DNA from: an uncultured Oscillospiraceae bacterium
GTDB taxonomy: Bacteria; Bacillota_A; Clostridia; Oscillospirales; Oscillospiraceae
DNA length: 16,293 nt
Direction: 5' to 3'
NCBI GenBank assembly: GCA_900754605.1
Contig: CAAEDK010000033.1
Location: 1-16,293, forward strand
Part shown: positions 7,301 through 13,654 of the stretch, piece after piece
Position numbering within the stretch: position 1 is the first letter of the stretch
Layout: each line of letters begins with the position of its first letter
Translations under genes and position numbers: made by a program
Notes under the pieces: model-generated
Databases searched by the model: none
What the model was told of the DNA's origin: nothing
The model's input: only the letters and a program-made list of their open reading frames with translations

Positions 7301-9530
7301 AGATCTCCCCCGTGGAATTGGTGGTGCGGTCCAGATAGTGAGAGCCGTCCTCAATCTTGGCGATCCGGAAGGTGACGCCAGCCAGCCGGGAGCCGTCGCT
7401 GCTCAGCTTGATGAGCTGGAGAGAGGGGTTGATGTGATTGGTGAAAACGAACTGGGCATCTTCATTGGGCTTCAGCTCAATGATACGCTGGGCCTCGTCG
7501 ATCACATAGCCGTCGCAGGATTTTTCAGTCACTACATAGGAGCCAGGGGGGAGCATGGAAAGGTCGATTTCTCCATTTTCGTCCGTCCGGAACTCCTGGG
7601 GTCCATAGGTCCCCTCCACCGATTTGATCTCGAATACAGCGTTGGGGATGACCTTGGAGGGGTCGTCGGAATCCCCCTTCCCCAGCCGTAATCCGGGCTT
7701 GACATCGTTGAAGAACAACAGCTCCTTAATGCCGTCTCCGGCGTGGAGCTCTACCTCCTGGGGGGTGGTGTCCAAAATGTGCCCCTCATCGCCGGTATCT
7801 ACTTCAAACGCCCGGTAAGTGCCGGGCTCCACATTGGTGAGCAAAATCTCGCCGAACTGGTCCGTCTTGAAATTGCCTAAAAATTTGCCGTCCCGATAGA
7901 CGGCGAAGGTGACATTGGGCATGGCGACCATATTTTTTCGATCATACTTGATGATCCGCAATCCCGGTAATTCCTCGTTGATGATAGGGATTGTAGTGGT
8001 TTCGCCAGCAACCACCGTGGCGGTGTAGACGGTATCATCCAGCTTCCAGCCTGCCGGCGCTGTGATTTCCTGGATACGATATGCCCCCAGGGGGATCTGA
8101 TCGAAAATGGCGACTCCCGCGCTGGTCGTCGTCGCAGTCCAGGTCTGGCCGCTTTCGATATGCTCAATTTTGATGACCGCCCCCGGCAGGTTCATGCCAG
8201 TGTCGGATTTTTTCTCGATACGCAGAGTGCCATAGGGATCATTAAAAAATGTCACCTCGGCTACTTCATCGTAGACGACAGTGACATTCTGTGCTGGCTC
8301 TTCGCTGATGATATAATGGGAGGGGGCTTGGCGCTCAATTACGGTATAATTCCCCACTTTACTCAGCGGAATTTCGATACGGCCATCCCCATTGGTCACA
8401 AAGGTACCGATGGAGTCACCATCCGGGCCGATGACCTCGAACAGTGCCCCACTAATTGGAATCTCGGTGCCGGTCTCATATTTGAGGATTCGCAAGCCGG
8501 TTTCATACTCGATGGTCGTACCGTCCGAATAGTTGCTGTATGCGGACAGTCGCATTGTGGTCGTGGGGTCAGTATCTACTACATAATTCTGGAGTTCGCC
8601 GTATTCATCTTTCTCTTGGCATATCGCAAAAAATACGGCGTATTTATAAACATTCGTGCTGAAAGACAGCTGAACGCTGCCGGTTTCTCCCTGCACGCTT
8701 TCCAGAGGATACAATACCTTGAACTTGCCAGCATAGCCGTCGCCTGTACCCTTGGTGGTGATCGTGGTAATGTCCTGATTGTTCATGTCCACAATGCGTG
8801 TGCCCTCCGGGACGAGAGATGGATCAGAAAAAGACACATTTACCGCATAATCACATACCCAAGTTTTAGACCAGAAAGTAAAAACCTGTTGCTTGTACTG
8901 CTTTCCGTCAATGGTGACCTCATAGGCGGTATCCCGATCTGGAGTGCAGCTTACCTCAGGGGAGAGCATTTCATTCCAGGCCGTACCACGGGCATAAATG
9001 TCCTTTGCCGCAGCCAAAATCTTCTGCGCTCTTTGGAGTTCTACGCCGGTTAGAGTGGGGTTGACTTTCAGGTTGTTGATGTCCCAATCGCTGATGAGAT
9101 AGCACCACAGGGCCATTTTAGTCGCGTAGTAGCCCTGATATTTATTTTCCAGTCCGAGTTCGGTCAGACTTCTCGTGGGATAGCCGTTGGCCACGATACC
9201 GACAACCTTGGGATCGCTGGCTTTTTCATCAGCGAGATATTCAATACTCTCGCCGACTCCCACGGTCTGAGGGACCCCCACCGTGTTCGGATTGACACAG
9301 TAAGCAGGGATCTCCCGGGTGCTCCCGCTCCCGTTATCATAACTGTAATAGGTGTAAATTTGGGACCTGATCCGCCCATTGATGGACAGATAAGACATTT
9401 CAACCTCTCCATTGTAAATATGAACTTCCCCCAAGGCATCCTCTGGGGTGGACGCAGCAAAAGCGGCGGTTGGCAGGAGCCCCATGGCCACAAGGAGAGC
9501 CAGGAGCATCGAAATCAGTCTTTTTTTCAT
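4323..9530 (-). CDS. Giant Cna-B/SpaA-repeat surface protein with thioester-like head and C-terminal LPKTG
   Basis: A 1735-residue secreted adhesin-type protein. Residues 1-26 are a signal peptide. Residues about 30-340 resemble the thioester domain of Gram-positive adhesins, with Cys78 in IPAYCVN and the second motif YYATKMALW (134-142), where the usual Gln is Lys138. Residues about 345-1560 are 13 tandem Cna-B/SpaA (prealbumin-like) repeats of roughly 90-100 residues. Each has a Lys in its first strand (as in LRIEK), a Glu before the last strands (as in IQE or VKE) and a final Asn or Asp (as in FFND), the set that forms internal Lys-Asn isopeptide bonds. A last beta-rich domain (about 1561-1725) precedes LPKTGY, which is the end of the protein: no hydrophobic sorting helix or charged tail follows. 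ATG 9530 has GGAGG six bases upstream. Likely role: surface stalk or adhesin, perhaps promoting cell contact during transfer. Confidence 0.9.
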   Translation of the reverse strand: MKKRLISMLLALLVAMGLLPTAAFAASTPEDALGEVHIYNGEVEMSYLSINGRIRSQIYTYYSYDNGSGSTREIPAYCVNPNTVGVPQTVGVGESIEYLADEKASDPKVVGIVANGYPTRSLTELGLENKYQGYYATKMALWCYLISDWDINNLKVNPTLTGVELQRAQKILAAAKDIYARGTAWNEMLSPEVSCTPDRDTAYEVTIDGKQYKQQVFTFWSKTWVCDYAVNVSFSDPSLVPEGTRIVDMNNQDITTITTKGTGDGYAGKFKVLYPLESVQGETGSVQLSFSTNVYKYAVFFAICQEKDEYGELQNYVVDTDPTTTMRLSAYSNYSDGTTIEYETGLRILKYETGTEIPISGALFEVIGPDGDSIGTFVTNGDGRIEIPLSKVGNYTVIERQAPSHYIISEEPAQNVTVVYDEVAEVTFFNDPYGTLRIEKKSDTGMNLPGAVIKIEHIESGQTWTATTTSAGVAIFDQIPLGAYRIQEITAPAGWKLDDTVYTATVVAGETTTIPIINEELPGLRIIKYDRKNMVAMPNVTFAVYRDGKFLGNFKTDQFGEILLTNVEPGTYRAFEVDTGDEGHILDTTPQEVELHAGDGIKELLFFNDVKPGLRLGKGDSDDPSKVIPNAVFEIKSVEGTYGPQEFRTDENGEIDLSMLPPGSYVVTEKSCDGYVIDEAQRIIELKPNEDAQFVFTNHINPSLQLIKLSSDGSRLAGVTFRIAKIEDGSHYLDRTTNSTGEILISGLEPGVYSVRELSSVLDHIPDDTEHHVELFPGQTSTITLTNDKRPNLYIHKADGDTGAPIPGTVYLVKGADGHSIAEVKTDETGVAVVENLLPGVVEVIEKSVPEPYLLAEESQLVTLFPNRDRDVYFQNYKRPTIEIIKENSITHDRIENVPFQVWYASNNTATGEYNDLGVFYTDEEGRIVLSDPDLSLRDGWFRVKELEPAPGFALADPDTQEAFIAAGEGHTFRFSNRPLSAISVWKYDSETGAAIEGAVFQVRYLSGNTSGTGGTVIGTYRTSANGSFTVTGCKAGTYIIEELSSDGSHVIDTPPQTVYLSGEDQEVVQVYFGNSPKGSLLIKKVSSADNSPISDVQFFVTESDGTVVGDSNGYFTTDSAGTILIEGIDPGTTLVVKETRAKDGFLLDDTPQTAQIKAGQTVTLEFRNKPLGNLVIEKWGRTGSTTVPLKGVKFEIKYANGQFVDAAGGTLSSNGIYYSDSSGKITLSGVTGTVIVTELESVPGFTIDPDSQSQTVTINPNDTQTLRFYNNAVGGVEIIKVNASKTSERIPDTTFEIRRMDDALVDTITTDRNGRAYLALEDGSYYAVEIEANPDFRLDDTPHYFEVKNGEVTTLRIKNEANSGILIHKVDTSGEGIYGVKFLLYDEDRNPIGEFTSDDNGYVYITSDDLPDGANTSGRFYLRELEAAEGYILDEEYKTVYVRPGRTAEIEWVNEAITGQIQIYKYASEANPVTGDPAGTPLQGAIYEIIHERSGRVVDYITTDARGVAASKPLPLTRYKIREVTAPAYFQLDPTVHDVTLEYAGQIIKIAVYDKPANLKVTVTKTGNKQLLAGDSMRYDLTVANNSNVALENFYLHDQFPTDCSTAKTITTGTYNTRLNYQITYKTNYNDYRVLATNLLSTNNYAFDLSAVQLMQGEVVTDVRLEFGKVPAGFASVVKPTVTVQASASLANGYQVVNRVDAGGQYMSQWETGRAAWITLIVRLNEPTLPKTGY

Positions 9531-9575
9531 GAGCGACCTCCATCATATAAATTGGGAGGACGCCCCTACCCATAG

Positions 9576-9621
9576 TTGCATCCCCCCTTGATTGGGTTTG
9601 ATTAAATTGTAGGGAATGCAA
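9576..9621 (-). promoter_or_regulatory. Inverted repeat in the leader of the surface-protein gene
   Basis: TTGCATTCCC (9621-9612) can pair with GGGGATGCAA (9585-9576), ten pairs with one G-U, across a 26-base loop. It sits between the terminator of the SLH gene and the ribosome binding site of the giant surface-protein gene. It could be a regulatory leader structure or a protein site; I see no known riboswitch pattern and no strong promoter here. Confidence 0.35.
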
Positions 9622-9628
9622 AATGGGC

Positions 9629-9666
9629 AAAAAGAAAGACAGTGTACCATGTGGCACGCTGCCTTT
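9629..9666 (-). terminator. Intrinsic terminator after the SLH protein gene
   Basis: A 14-pair stem (AAAGGCAGCGTGCC against GGTACACTGTCTTT, one mismatch and two wobbles) with loop ACAT is followed on the minus strand by CTTTTTG. It begins 18 bases after the SLH gene stop. The arrangement is that of a Rho-independent terminator. Confidence 0.75.
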
Positions 9667-9684
9667 CTTATAAACTACCCAAAA

Positions 9685-10902
9685 TCAGATTACATGAATT
9701 TGATATTCAGTGTGAAGATATACACCATCCTTGTAAACATCCCAAGCTTGCATAGAGTAAGTTCCAGGTGGCACGGAATTGAACAGATTAACGATTTCAC
9801 TCGCTCTCCAGGGCCAAAACATTTGATAGGAGAGATCGTCTGGAATGCTCAGGTTAATGTAAACAGGGAAAATCCCCTTGGCATTCAGCTTAGGGGCACC
9901 GTTTTCCCATGTCGCCGGGTTATCGCCAATGGCGTTGTAGAGGGTGTAGAGCATTCTCCGTGTCTCATAGAGATTGCGGACACGAAGATGATTGCCGGTT
10001 TCATTTTGCCAGTGCCGCACCTCCATTTCCGGAAGTTCCGGTTGCGGGAGCAAACTCCAGTCACAGGTCGGCTCTGGCAGGGGACCGATTGGGCCGGAGG
10101 CAAACATACTCTTGTCCCACCGGCTTACATCGGTAATGGTATAATTGGTGCCGTCGTTACAGCGGATCACATCTCCAGCCTGTGGAACATAGCGGGACCC
10201 ATCCGATGGGATATTGATCGAGCCATCGGTATTGTAAGTGATTCCTTGGCGGCCGGAAGCCGAACTCCCTGTCCCGTCCTGCGGGATATTTTCGCCTGCT
10301 TCCCCCGCGGCGGCATCGCCTACTCCAATGGAGCCGCCCTCTGGGCTGCGCATCGCACGGTAGAGGAGAATGGCCATATCGCCTCTGGTGACAACGCTTT
10401 TTTCCGCCAGCTCGCTCGGAGCAAGACCGAGGCTGATCAGCTTATCACAAGCAGTGCTGTAGTCCCACCCGCTGGATTCTGGATACCCAAGATGCCGCAG
10501 GATTACCGTGCAGGCCGCCGCAGGCGTCACCAGATCTGCGGCGCCAAAGCTACCGTCGTCATATCCCACCATCAGGCCATTGAAGGATAGGTATCCGACA
10601 TACAATCTGGCCCACTCTGGAACGTCTGGGAATTCGCACTTTCTGGTGTAGAGCTCCCGCTCCGCTTCCAGATGTTCCGGATTCACTGTGATCCGGGTCA
10701 GAATGACCGCCAGTTCTGTGCGGCTCAAAGTCTGGTCTAAGGCCATGTCTCCGTTTTGGTCGCCGACCATAACCCCCTGTTCCGACACATAGCTGGCCGC
10801 GGCCCGCAGTTCATCGTTTTGAGCGGCAGCCCCCGCGTTGACGCACATGCTCAGGGCCAAGCCTGCGCACAGTACCGCAGACCAAACACGTTTTGCTTTC
10901 AT
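9685..10902 (-). CDS. Secreted SLH-domain protein
   Basis: A 405-residue protein with a signal peptide (residues about 1-27, Ala-rich cleavage region) and three S-layer homology domains at about 30-78, 88-140 and 145-188. SLH domains are known to bind secondary cell-wall polymers. A Gly/Ser-rich linker follows, then a C-terminal region (about 220-405) beginning with a short beta unit (DVIRCNDGTNYTI) and a Trp/Tyr-rich domain that I do not recognise. No LPxTG motif is present. The ATG at 10902 has GGAGG nine bases upstream; an upstream in-frame ATG at 10920 is less likely because the GGAGG lies within its first codons. It starts one base after the stop of the 71-residue gene and likely shares its promoter. 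Probable role: wall-attached partner of the surface-protein and sortase genes around it. Confidence 0.85.
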   Translation of the reverse strand: MKAKRVWSAVLCAGLALSMCVNAGAAAQNDELRAAASYVSEQGVMVGDQNGDMALDQTLSRTELAVILTRITVNPEHLEAERELYTRKCEFPDVPEWARLYVGYLSFNGLMVGYDDGSFGAADLVTPAAACTVILRHLGYPESSGWDYSTACDKLISLGLAPSELAEKSVVTRGDMAILLYRAMRSPEGGSIGVGDAAAGEAGENIPQDGTGSSASGRQGITYNTDGSINIPSDGSRYVPQAGDVIRCNDGTNYTITDVSRWDKSMFASGPIGPLPEPTCDWSLLPQPELPEMEVRHWQNETGNHLRVRNLYETRRMLYTLYNAIGDNPATWENGAPKLNAKGIFPVYINLSIPDDLSYQMFWPWRASEIVNLFNSVPPGTYSMQAWDVYKDGVYLHTEYQIHVI

Positions 10903-10903
10903 T

Positions 10904-11119
10904 TCAGGCTCCCTCCTCATAAAGTGTCGTGCTTGCGCTTAACCGCAGCACCTTCCGTTCAGCGTCATACTGGCAATCATCGAAGCTGTAAATGCCCCAC
11001 AGCGCCAGCTGTTCCGCTATATTGGAAGGGACATCGAACGTGAGATCCATGCGCAGATTGATCCTGCCTGTGTCGTCCTTTTGACAGCCGGATTGACGGA
11101 ATGGGAATTCACAGACCAT
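10904..11119 (-). CDS. Small hypothetical protein, 71 residues
   Basis: A short soluble protein beginning MVCEFPF, with a central stretch predicted to mix strand and helix (MDLTFDVPSNIAEQLALWGI) and ending LSASTTLYEEGA. No known motif is recognised. Start ATG 11119 has GAGGTG six bases upstream; GTG at 11128 behind AAAGGA is an alternative that adds three residues. It is the first gene after the promoter at 11167-11195 and ends one base before the SLH gene start. Its tight coupling to the SLH gene is the best argument that it is real. Confidence 0.65.
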   Translation of the reverse strand: MVCEFPFRQSGCQKDDTGRINLRMDLTFDVPSNIAEQLALWGIYSFDDCQYDAERKVLRLSASTTLYEEGA

Positions 11120-11166
11120 GACAAGCACCTCGTTTCCTTTTTGTTTGCAGCGCCTCTTACAGCCTC

Positions 11167-11195
11167 ACAATAATACAGGAAATCCAGCTTGTCAA
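11167..11195 (-). promoter_or_regulatory. Strong vegetative-type promoter for the 71-residue gene and SLH gene
   Basis: A perfect -35 box TTGACA (11195-11190), a 17-base spacer and a -10 box TATTGT (11172-11167) lie about 50 bases upstream of the first start codon. It is the clearest sigma-A-type promoter I see in the window. It would drive the small gene, the SLH gene and, by read-through of the 9629-9666 terminator, the giant surface protein. Confidence 0.8.
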
Positions 11196-11231
11196 AGGTT
11201 TTTTATTCGGTAAAAGGACGTTATTTCGCAC

Positions 11232-11252
11232 TTTGGGCAATCAGTGCCCAAA
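11232..11252. promoter_or_regulatory. 21-bp palindrome upstream of the SLH operon promoter
   Basis: TTTGGGCA and TGCCCAAA flank five bases, giving a perfect 8-bp inverted repeat 37 bases upstream of the -35 box. No T-run follows on the minus strand, so a terminator is unlikely. The symmetry and position suit the binding site of a dimeric transcription regulator. No regulator for it is evident in the window. Confidence 0.45.
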
Positions 11253-11291
11253 TTCCATCTTTGCGCCTCTTTTGGGGCAAAAACGAACTCG

Positions 11292-11313
11292 AAAAAATGA
11301 ATTTGAATTTTTT
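11292..11313 (-). terminator. Weak A/T hairpin after the sortase gene
   Basis: AAAAAAT and ATTTTTT can pair over an eight-base loop, starting at the sortase stop codon and ending in a T-rich run. The stem is all A/T and therefore weak. It may be the end of the sortase operon, but read-through is plausible. Confidence 0.35.
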
Positions 11314-12058
11314 ATGAACTCACTTCAATCCCCTGGACACAGACGCGCTTGGGTGGCTGATCCGCCAGACATGTAATCAAAGTGATCCGATTGTCTGATG
11401 TGGCGTTCAAATAGCTCCAGTCAGTCCAGTCGATGATCCCTACATAGCTGACGGAATAGGTGCGGGTTCCCAAACTTGTCTCATAGCGGATGGCATCACC
11501 GACCTCCAGATTTTTAATAGAGCCGATATTATGGCTGGAGCCCCGATTGTGTCCACACAAACCAATGTTCCCGCTCCATGCGCTCGTGCTGGGGAAGTGC
11601 CCCACACCTTTCCGCATGGACGCGGAGGATGTTCCATCATAGACCCGGTAACGGATGCCCAGGCTTGGGATTGAAAGAGTGCCTATGCTGCCGTTTGCCT
11701 GCTCTACGTCGCTGACAGGGGTAAAGGCCGTCACCGGGGTAACAGACGGTCCTCCCCACTGAAGCGGGTAATCATTGGAAGTCCCGTCTGGATAGATGCT
11801 TCCGGAAGAACTGCCAATGCCATACTCGATGGTGTTCCCTGCCAACGGAGAAGGTGCGCTGTCAGCCAGAGGGTCTAAAAAATCCACCGCATTCTGGCCG
11901 CCGTAATTGTACTGAGCGCCATAAACCTCCTCATATGCGGTGCTTCCATAATAGTCGGCCGGGGCTTTTGTTTCAAAAGAGTAATCGGCAGCCATTGCCG
12001 GTGTGCTGAGCAGCATACACCCCATCAGAGCGAGTGTGATGCGCTGGAACAGTTTCAT
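11312..12058 (-). CDS. Sortase with apparent cleavable signal peptide
   Basis: A 248-residue sortase, the transpeptidase that cuts LPxTG-type motifs between Thr and Gly and joins the Thr to an amine. The catalytic set is visible: His170 in LCGHNRG, Cys230 in TLITC and Arg238 in PPKRVCV. The spacing and the TLxTC motif fit the class D/E sortases of Gram-positives. Residues 1-24 form a hydrophobic leader ending AMAA, which looks like a cleavable signal peptide; a Ser/Gly/Pro/Tyr-rich linker (about 25-120) leads to the catalytic barrel. No other membrane segment exists, whereas most sortases keep an N-terminal anchor. Whether the leader is cleaved is not decidable here. ATG 12058 overlaps the TGA of the upstream gene and has AAGGAGG ten bases upstream. 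Its probable substrate is the LPKTG surface protein in the same element. Confidence 0.9.
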   Translation of the reverse strand: MKLFQRITLALMGCMLLSTPAMAADYSFETKAPADYYGSTAYEEVYGAQYNYGGQNAVDFLDPLADSAPSPLAGNTIEYGIGSSSGSIYPDGTSNDYPLQWGGPSVTPVTAFTPVSDVEQANGSIGTLSIPSLGIRYRVYDGTSSASMRKGVGHFPSTSAWSGNIGLCGHNRGSSHNIGSIKNLEVGDAIRYETSLGTRTYSVSYVGIIDWTDWSYLNATSDNRITLITCLADQPPKRVCVQGIEVSS

Positions 12059-13161
12059 AGTTCAGATCCCTCCTTATCCTCGTCCTTGACCGCAAACCAA
12101 TAATTTTCTGTTTCGTTCCCGTCAATGGGCTCTACCAGATGCGTACGCACCCCATCATAAAGGCGGATGCTGATGAGCCGTCCGGCCAGCTTCCGGGCCA
12201 GCTTGTTTTTCAATTCCACGCTGGAATCTCCCGCGGGGTATTCTTTCAGCTTGGTAAAGTCCAGTTTTGGATTGCGTACAGCTATGCGCTGCCTGCCCAG
12301 CTTTTTATATGCAACACCTTTTGCGTTCATCGCATAGATGGCCGCATTTGGCCGGCGCAGATATAGAAAAGCCAGGATAGCCGCAAGCATTGCCAACCCG
12401 GCCGCCAGCAAAACCAGAAGAGGAAGCCCGATCGAAAATCCGGACTTCAGCTGTGTCCCCAGATAGGTCACCGTATATTGGACGGAGCCAATCCCTTCTG
12501 ATGTGATCTCGCCCGTATAGGTGGCCGTGGTGATATATCCGGTTGCCGCACTCCGGCTTCCGGTAGCCTGGTAGGTTGCGGTAGCTGTATAGGAAGTTGG
12601 CACCAGGGTATCGTCTGCCAGACCTGTCCCTGTCACCGCCCAGGAGATGTTGCTGAGGGACAGCGTCTTTCCGTCCTTTACTGTGGTAGTCGGGACATAA
12701 GACGGGTCATTCCTGGGGAGCCCGGTAAACTGCTTTGTGTCCGTAATGGTGTAATACTTGGTGGTATAGCCGGCCGCTTCTGTTTGAAGCGTAGTGTGGT
12801 CCAGGGTAAGCACACCAGAATATCCATCCTTGCTGTATTCCATGGTCGGCGCCAGCTGCTCCAGGATTGCGGCCAGAGAATCGCTGCTGGTCGTTACGGT
12901 CACAGTTTCCGTATGCGCCTTGGAATCATGGAATGTCTGGTCTTCCTTTACCGTTTCCAAATGCTCATAGTGGTAGCCCTCAAGATCAAACGGCTCGTCA
13001 ACCAGTTCGGATGGATCATCCTCTGGGCTGAGTTGGTAGGTCTTGATGATCAGCTGCCGGCCATCCCGGTTTTCTGTCACAGAGCTTTCCGGGATATATG
13101 CCGCGGAAACTGGTAGGCTCAGCAGACAGAGCAGCGATAAAAATACAGCCAGCCTCCTCAT
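12055..13161 (-). CDS. Type I membrane protein with large ectodomain and cytoplasmic tail
   Basis: A 368-residue protein with a signal peptide (1-20, ending VSAAY), a Thr/Tyr/Ser-rich beta-type ectodomain (about 21-240), one membrane helix (about 243-268, followed by the positive YLRRP) and a basic cytoplasmic domain of about 100 residues. The family is not recognised. The frame is open to an ATG at 13263, but the signal peptide only begins at 13161, where GGTGG lies eight bases upstream and the ATG overlaps the stop of the 29-residue peptide. It ends in an ATGA overlap with the sortase. This coupling suggests a working partner of the sortase, for instance a membrane anchor or receptor for the sorted protein; that role is inference. 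Confidence 0.78.
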   Translation of the reverse strand: MRRLAVFLSLLCLLSLPVSAAYIPESSVTENRDGRQLIIKTYQLSPEDDPSELVDEPFDLEGYHYEHLETVKEDQTFHDSKAHTETVTVTTSSDSLAAILEQLAPTMEYSKDGYSGVLTLDHTTLQTEAAGYTTKYYTITDTKQFTGLPRNDPSYVPTTTVKDGKTLSLSNISWAVTGTGLADDTLVPTSYTATATYQATGSRSAATGYITTATYTGEITSEGIGSVQYTVTYLGTQLKSGFSIGLPLLVLLAAGLAMLAAILAFLYLRRPNAAIYAMNAKGVAYKKLGRQRIAVRNPKLDFTKLKEYPAGDSSVELKNKLARKLAGRLISIRLYDGVRTHLVEPIDGNETENYWFAVKDEDKEGSEL

Positions 13162-13247
13162 GCGTGTTTCCACCACCTTCTGTACAGAGCGTAGAGCAGC
13201 GCTGGGACAGCTGCCGCGGCACAGGTCAGGATCAGTTTCTGCTTCAT
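13158..13247 (-). CDS. 29-residue membrane peptide in overlapping operon position
   Basis: A tiny gene encoding a peptide that starts MKQK, has a hydrophobic run (residues 5-22, including four consecutive Ala) and ends with the strongly basic and aromatic YRRWWKHA. This is the pattern of a single-pass small membrane protein with its C-terminus inside. Support is positional: GGAGG is nine bases before its ATG; the ATG overlaps the TGA of the preceding gene (ATGA), and its own TGA overlaps the ATG of the next gene. This matches the neighbouring junctions exactly. The function is unknown; it could assist or regulate the membrane protein or the sortase. Confidence 0.7.
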   Translation of the reverse strand: MKQKLILTCAAAAVPALLYALYRRWWKHA

Positions 13248-13654
13248 TTTGTTTTTCCTCCATTCACAAAAAATTCTATGGACAGCTCCTGATAGGAGCA
13301 TGAGCCATCACGCATTCGGTCCAGCAGGCTCAGTGAGGACTCCAAAGCCTGCATAGTATCGCGCCGGTGCTGCTTGACAAATGGGGTCAAAAAGAGCACA
13401 TCGCCATCTGGCGTCATGGTAAAGATGATGCGGACCAGGGTTTTTGACTTGGCGCGCAGCTCATAGAGACTGCTGTACCGTTCCAGTGTGAAATGCTTTA
13501 CATAGGGCTCCCGCATGACGGAAACTGGGGCCTGAAGCATGAGCGCGAACAGTGACAGGAGCTTCTGCCGCTGCTTCTCGTTCAGTTCGTCATTGAAGAA
13601 ATCATACAAAGGCGGCGTTTTATCACTGGGCATTGCGATCATCAGCTTGGACAT
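13244..13654 (-). CDS. HigB/Gp49-like (RelE-fold) protein
   Basis: A 136-residue protein whose middle (about 50-115 of the chain) reads LYELRAKSKTLVRIIF...VLFLTPFVKQHRRDTMQALESSLSLL. This pattern of strand, Arg-containing strand, Phe-x-Lys and then a Thr/helix resembles the phage Gp49-like/HigB group of RelE-fold toxins, which cleave mRNA on the ribosome. The match is by motif only. There is an N-terminal extension of about 50 residues, and no helix-turn-helix antitoxin gene is adjacent, which is unusual for HigB. The start ATG 13654 follows AGGAGG by about six bases, and it overlaps the end of the upstream gene by 32 bases. It may be a domesticated non-toxic relative or may use the upstream protein as partner. 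Confidence 0.55.
   Translation of the reverse strand: MSKLMIAMPSDKTPPLYDFFNDELNEKQRQKLLSLFALMLQAPVSVMREPYVKHFTLERYSSLYELRAKSKTLVRIIFTMTPDGDVLFLTPFVKQHRRDTMQALESSLSLLDRMRDGSCSYQELSIEFFVNGGKTK

Noticed and set aside
9616..10590. 324-residue open frame on the plus strand
   Set aside because: Antisense to the SLH gene; no motif, and the opposite strand has three SLH domains and a signal peptide.
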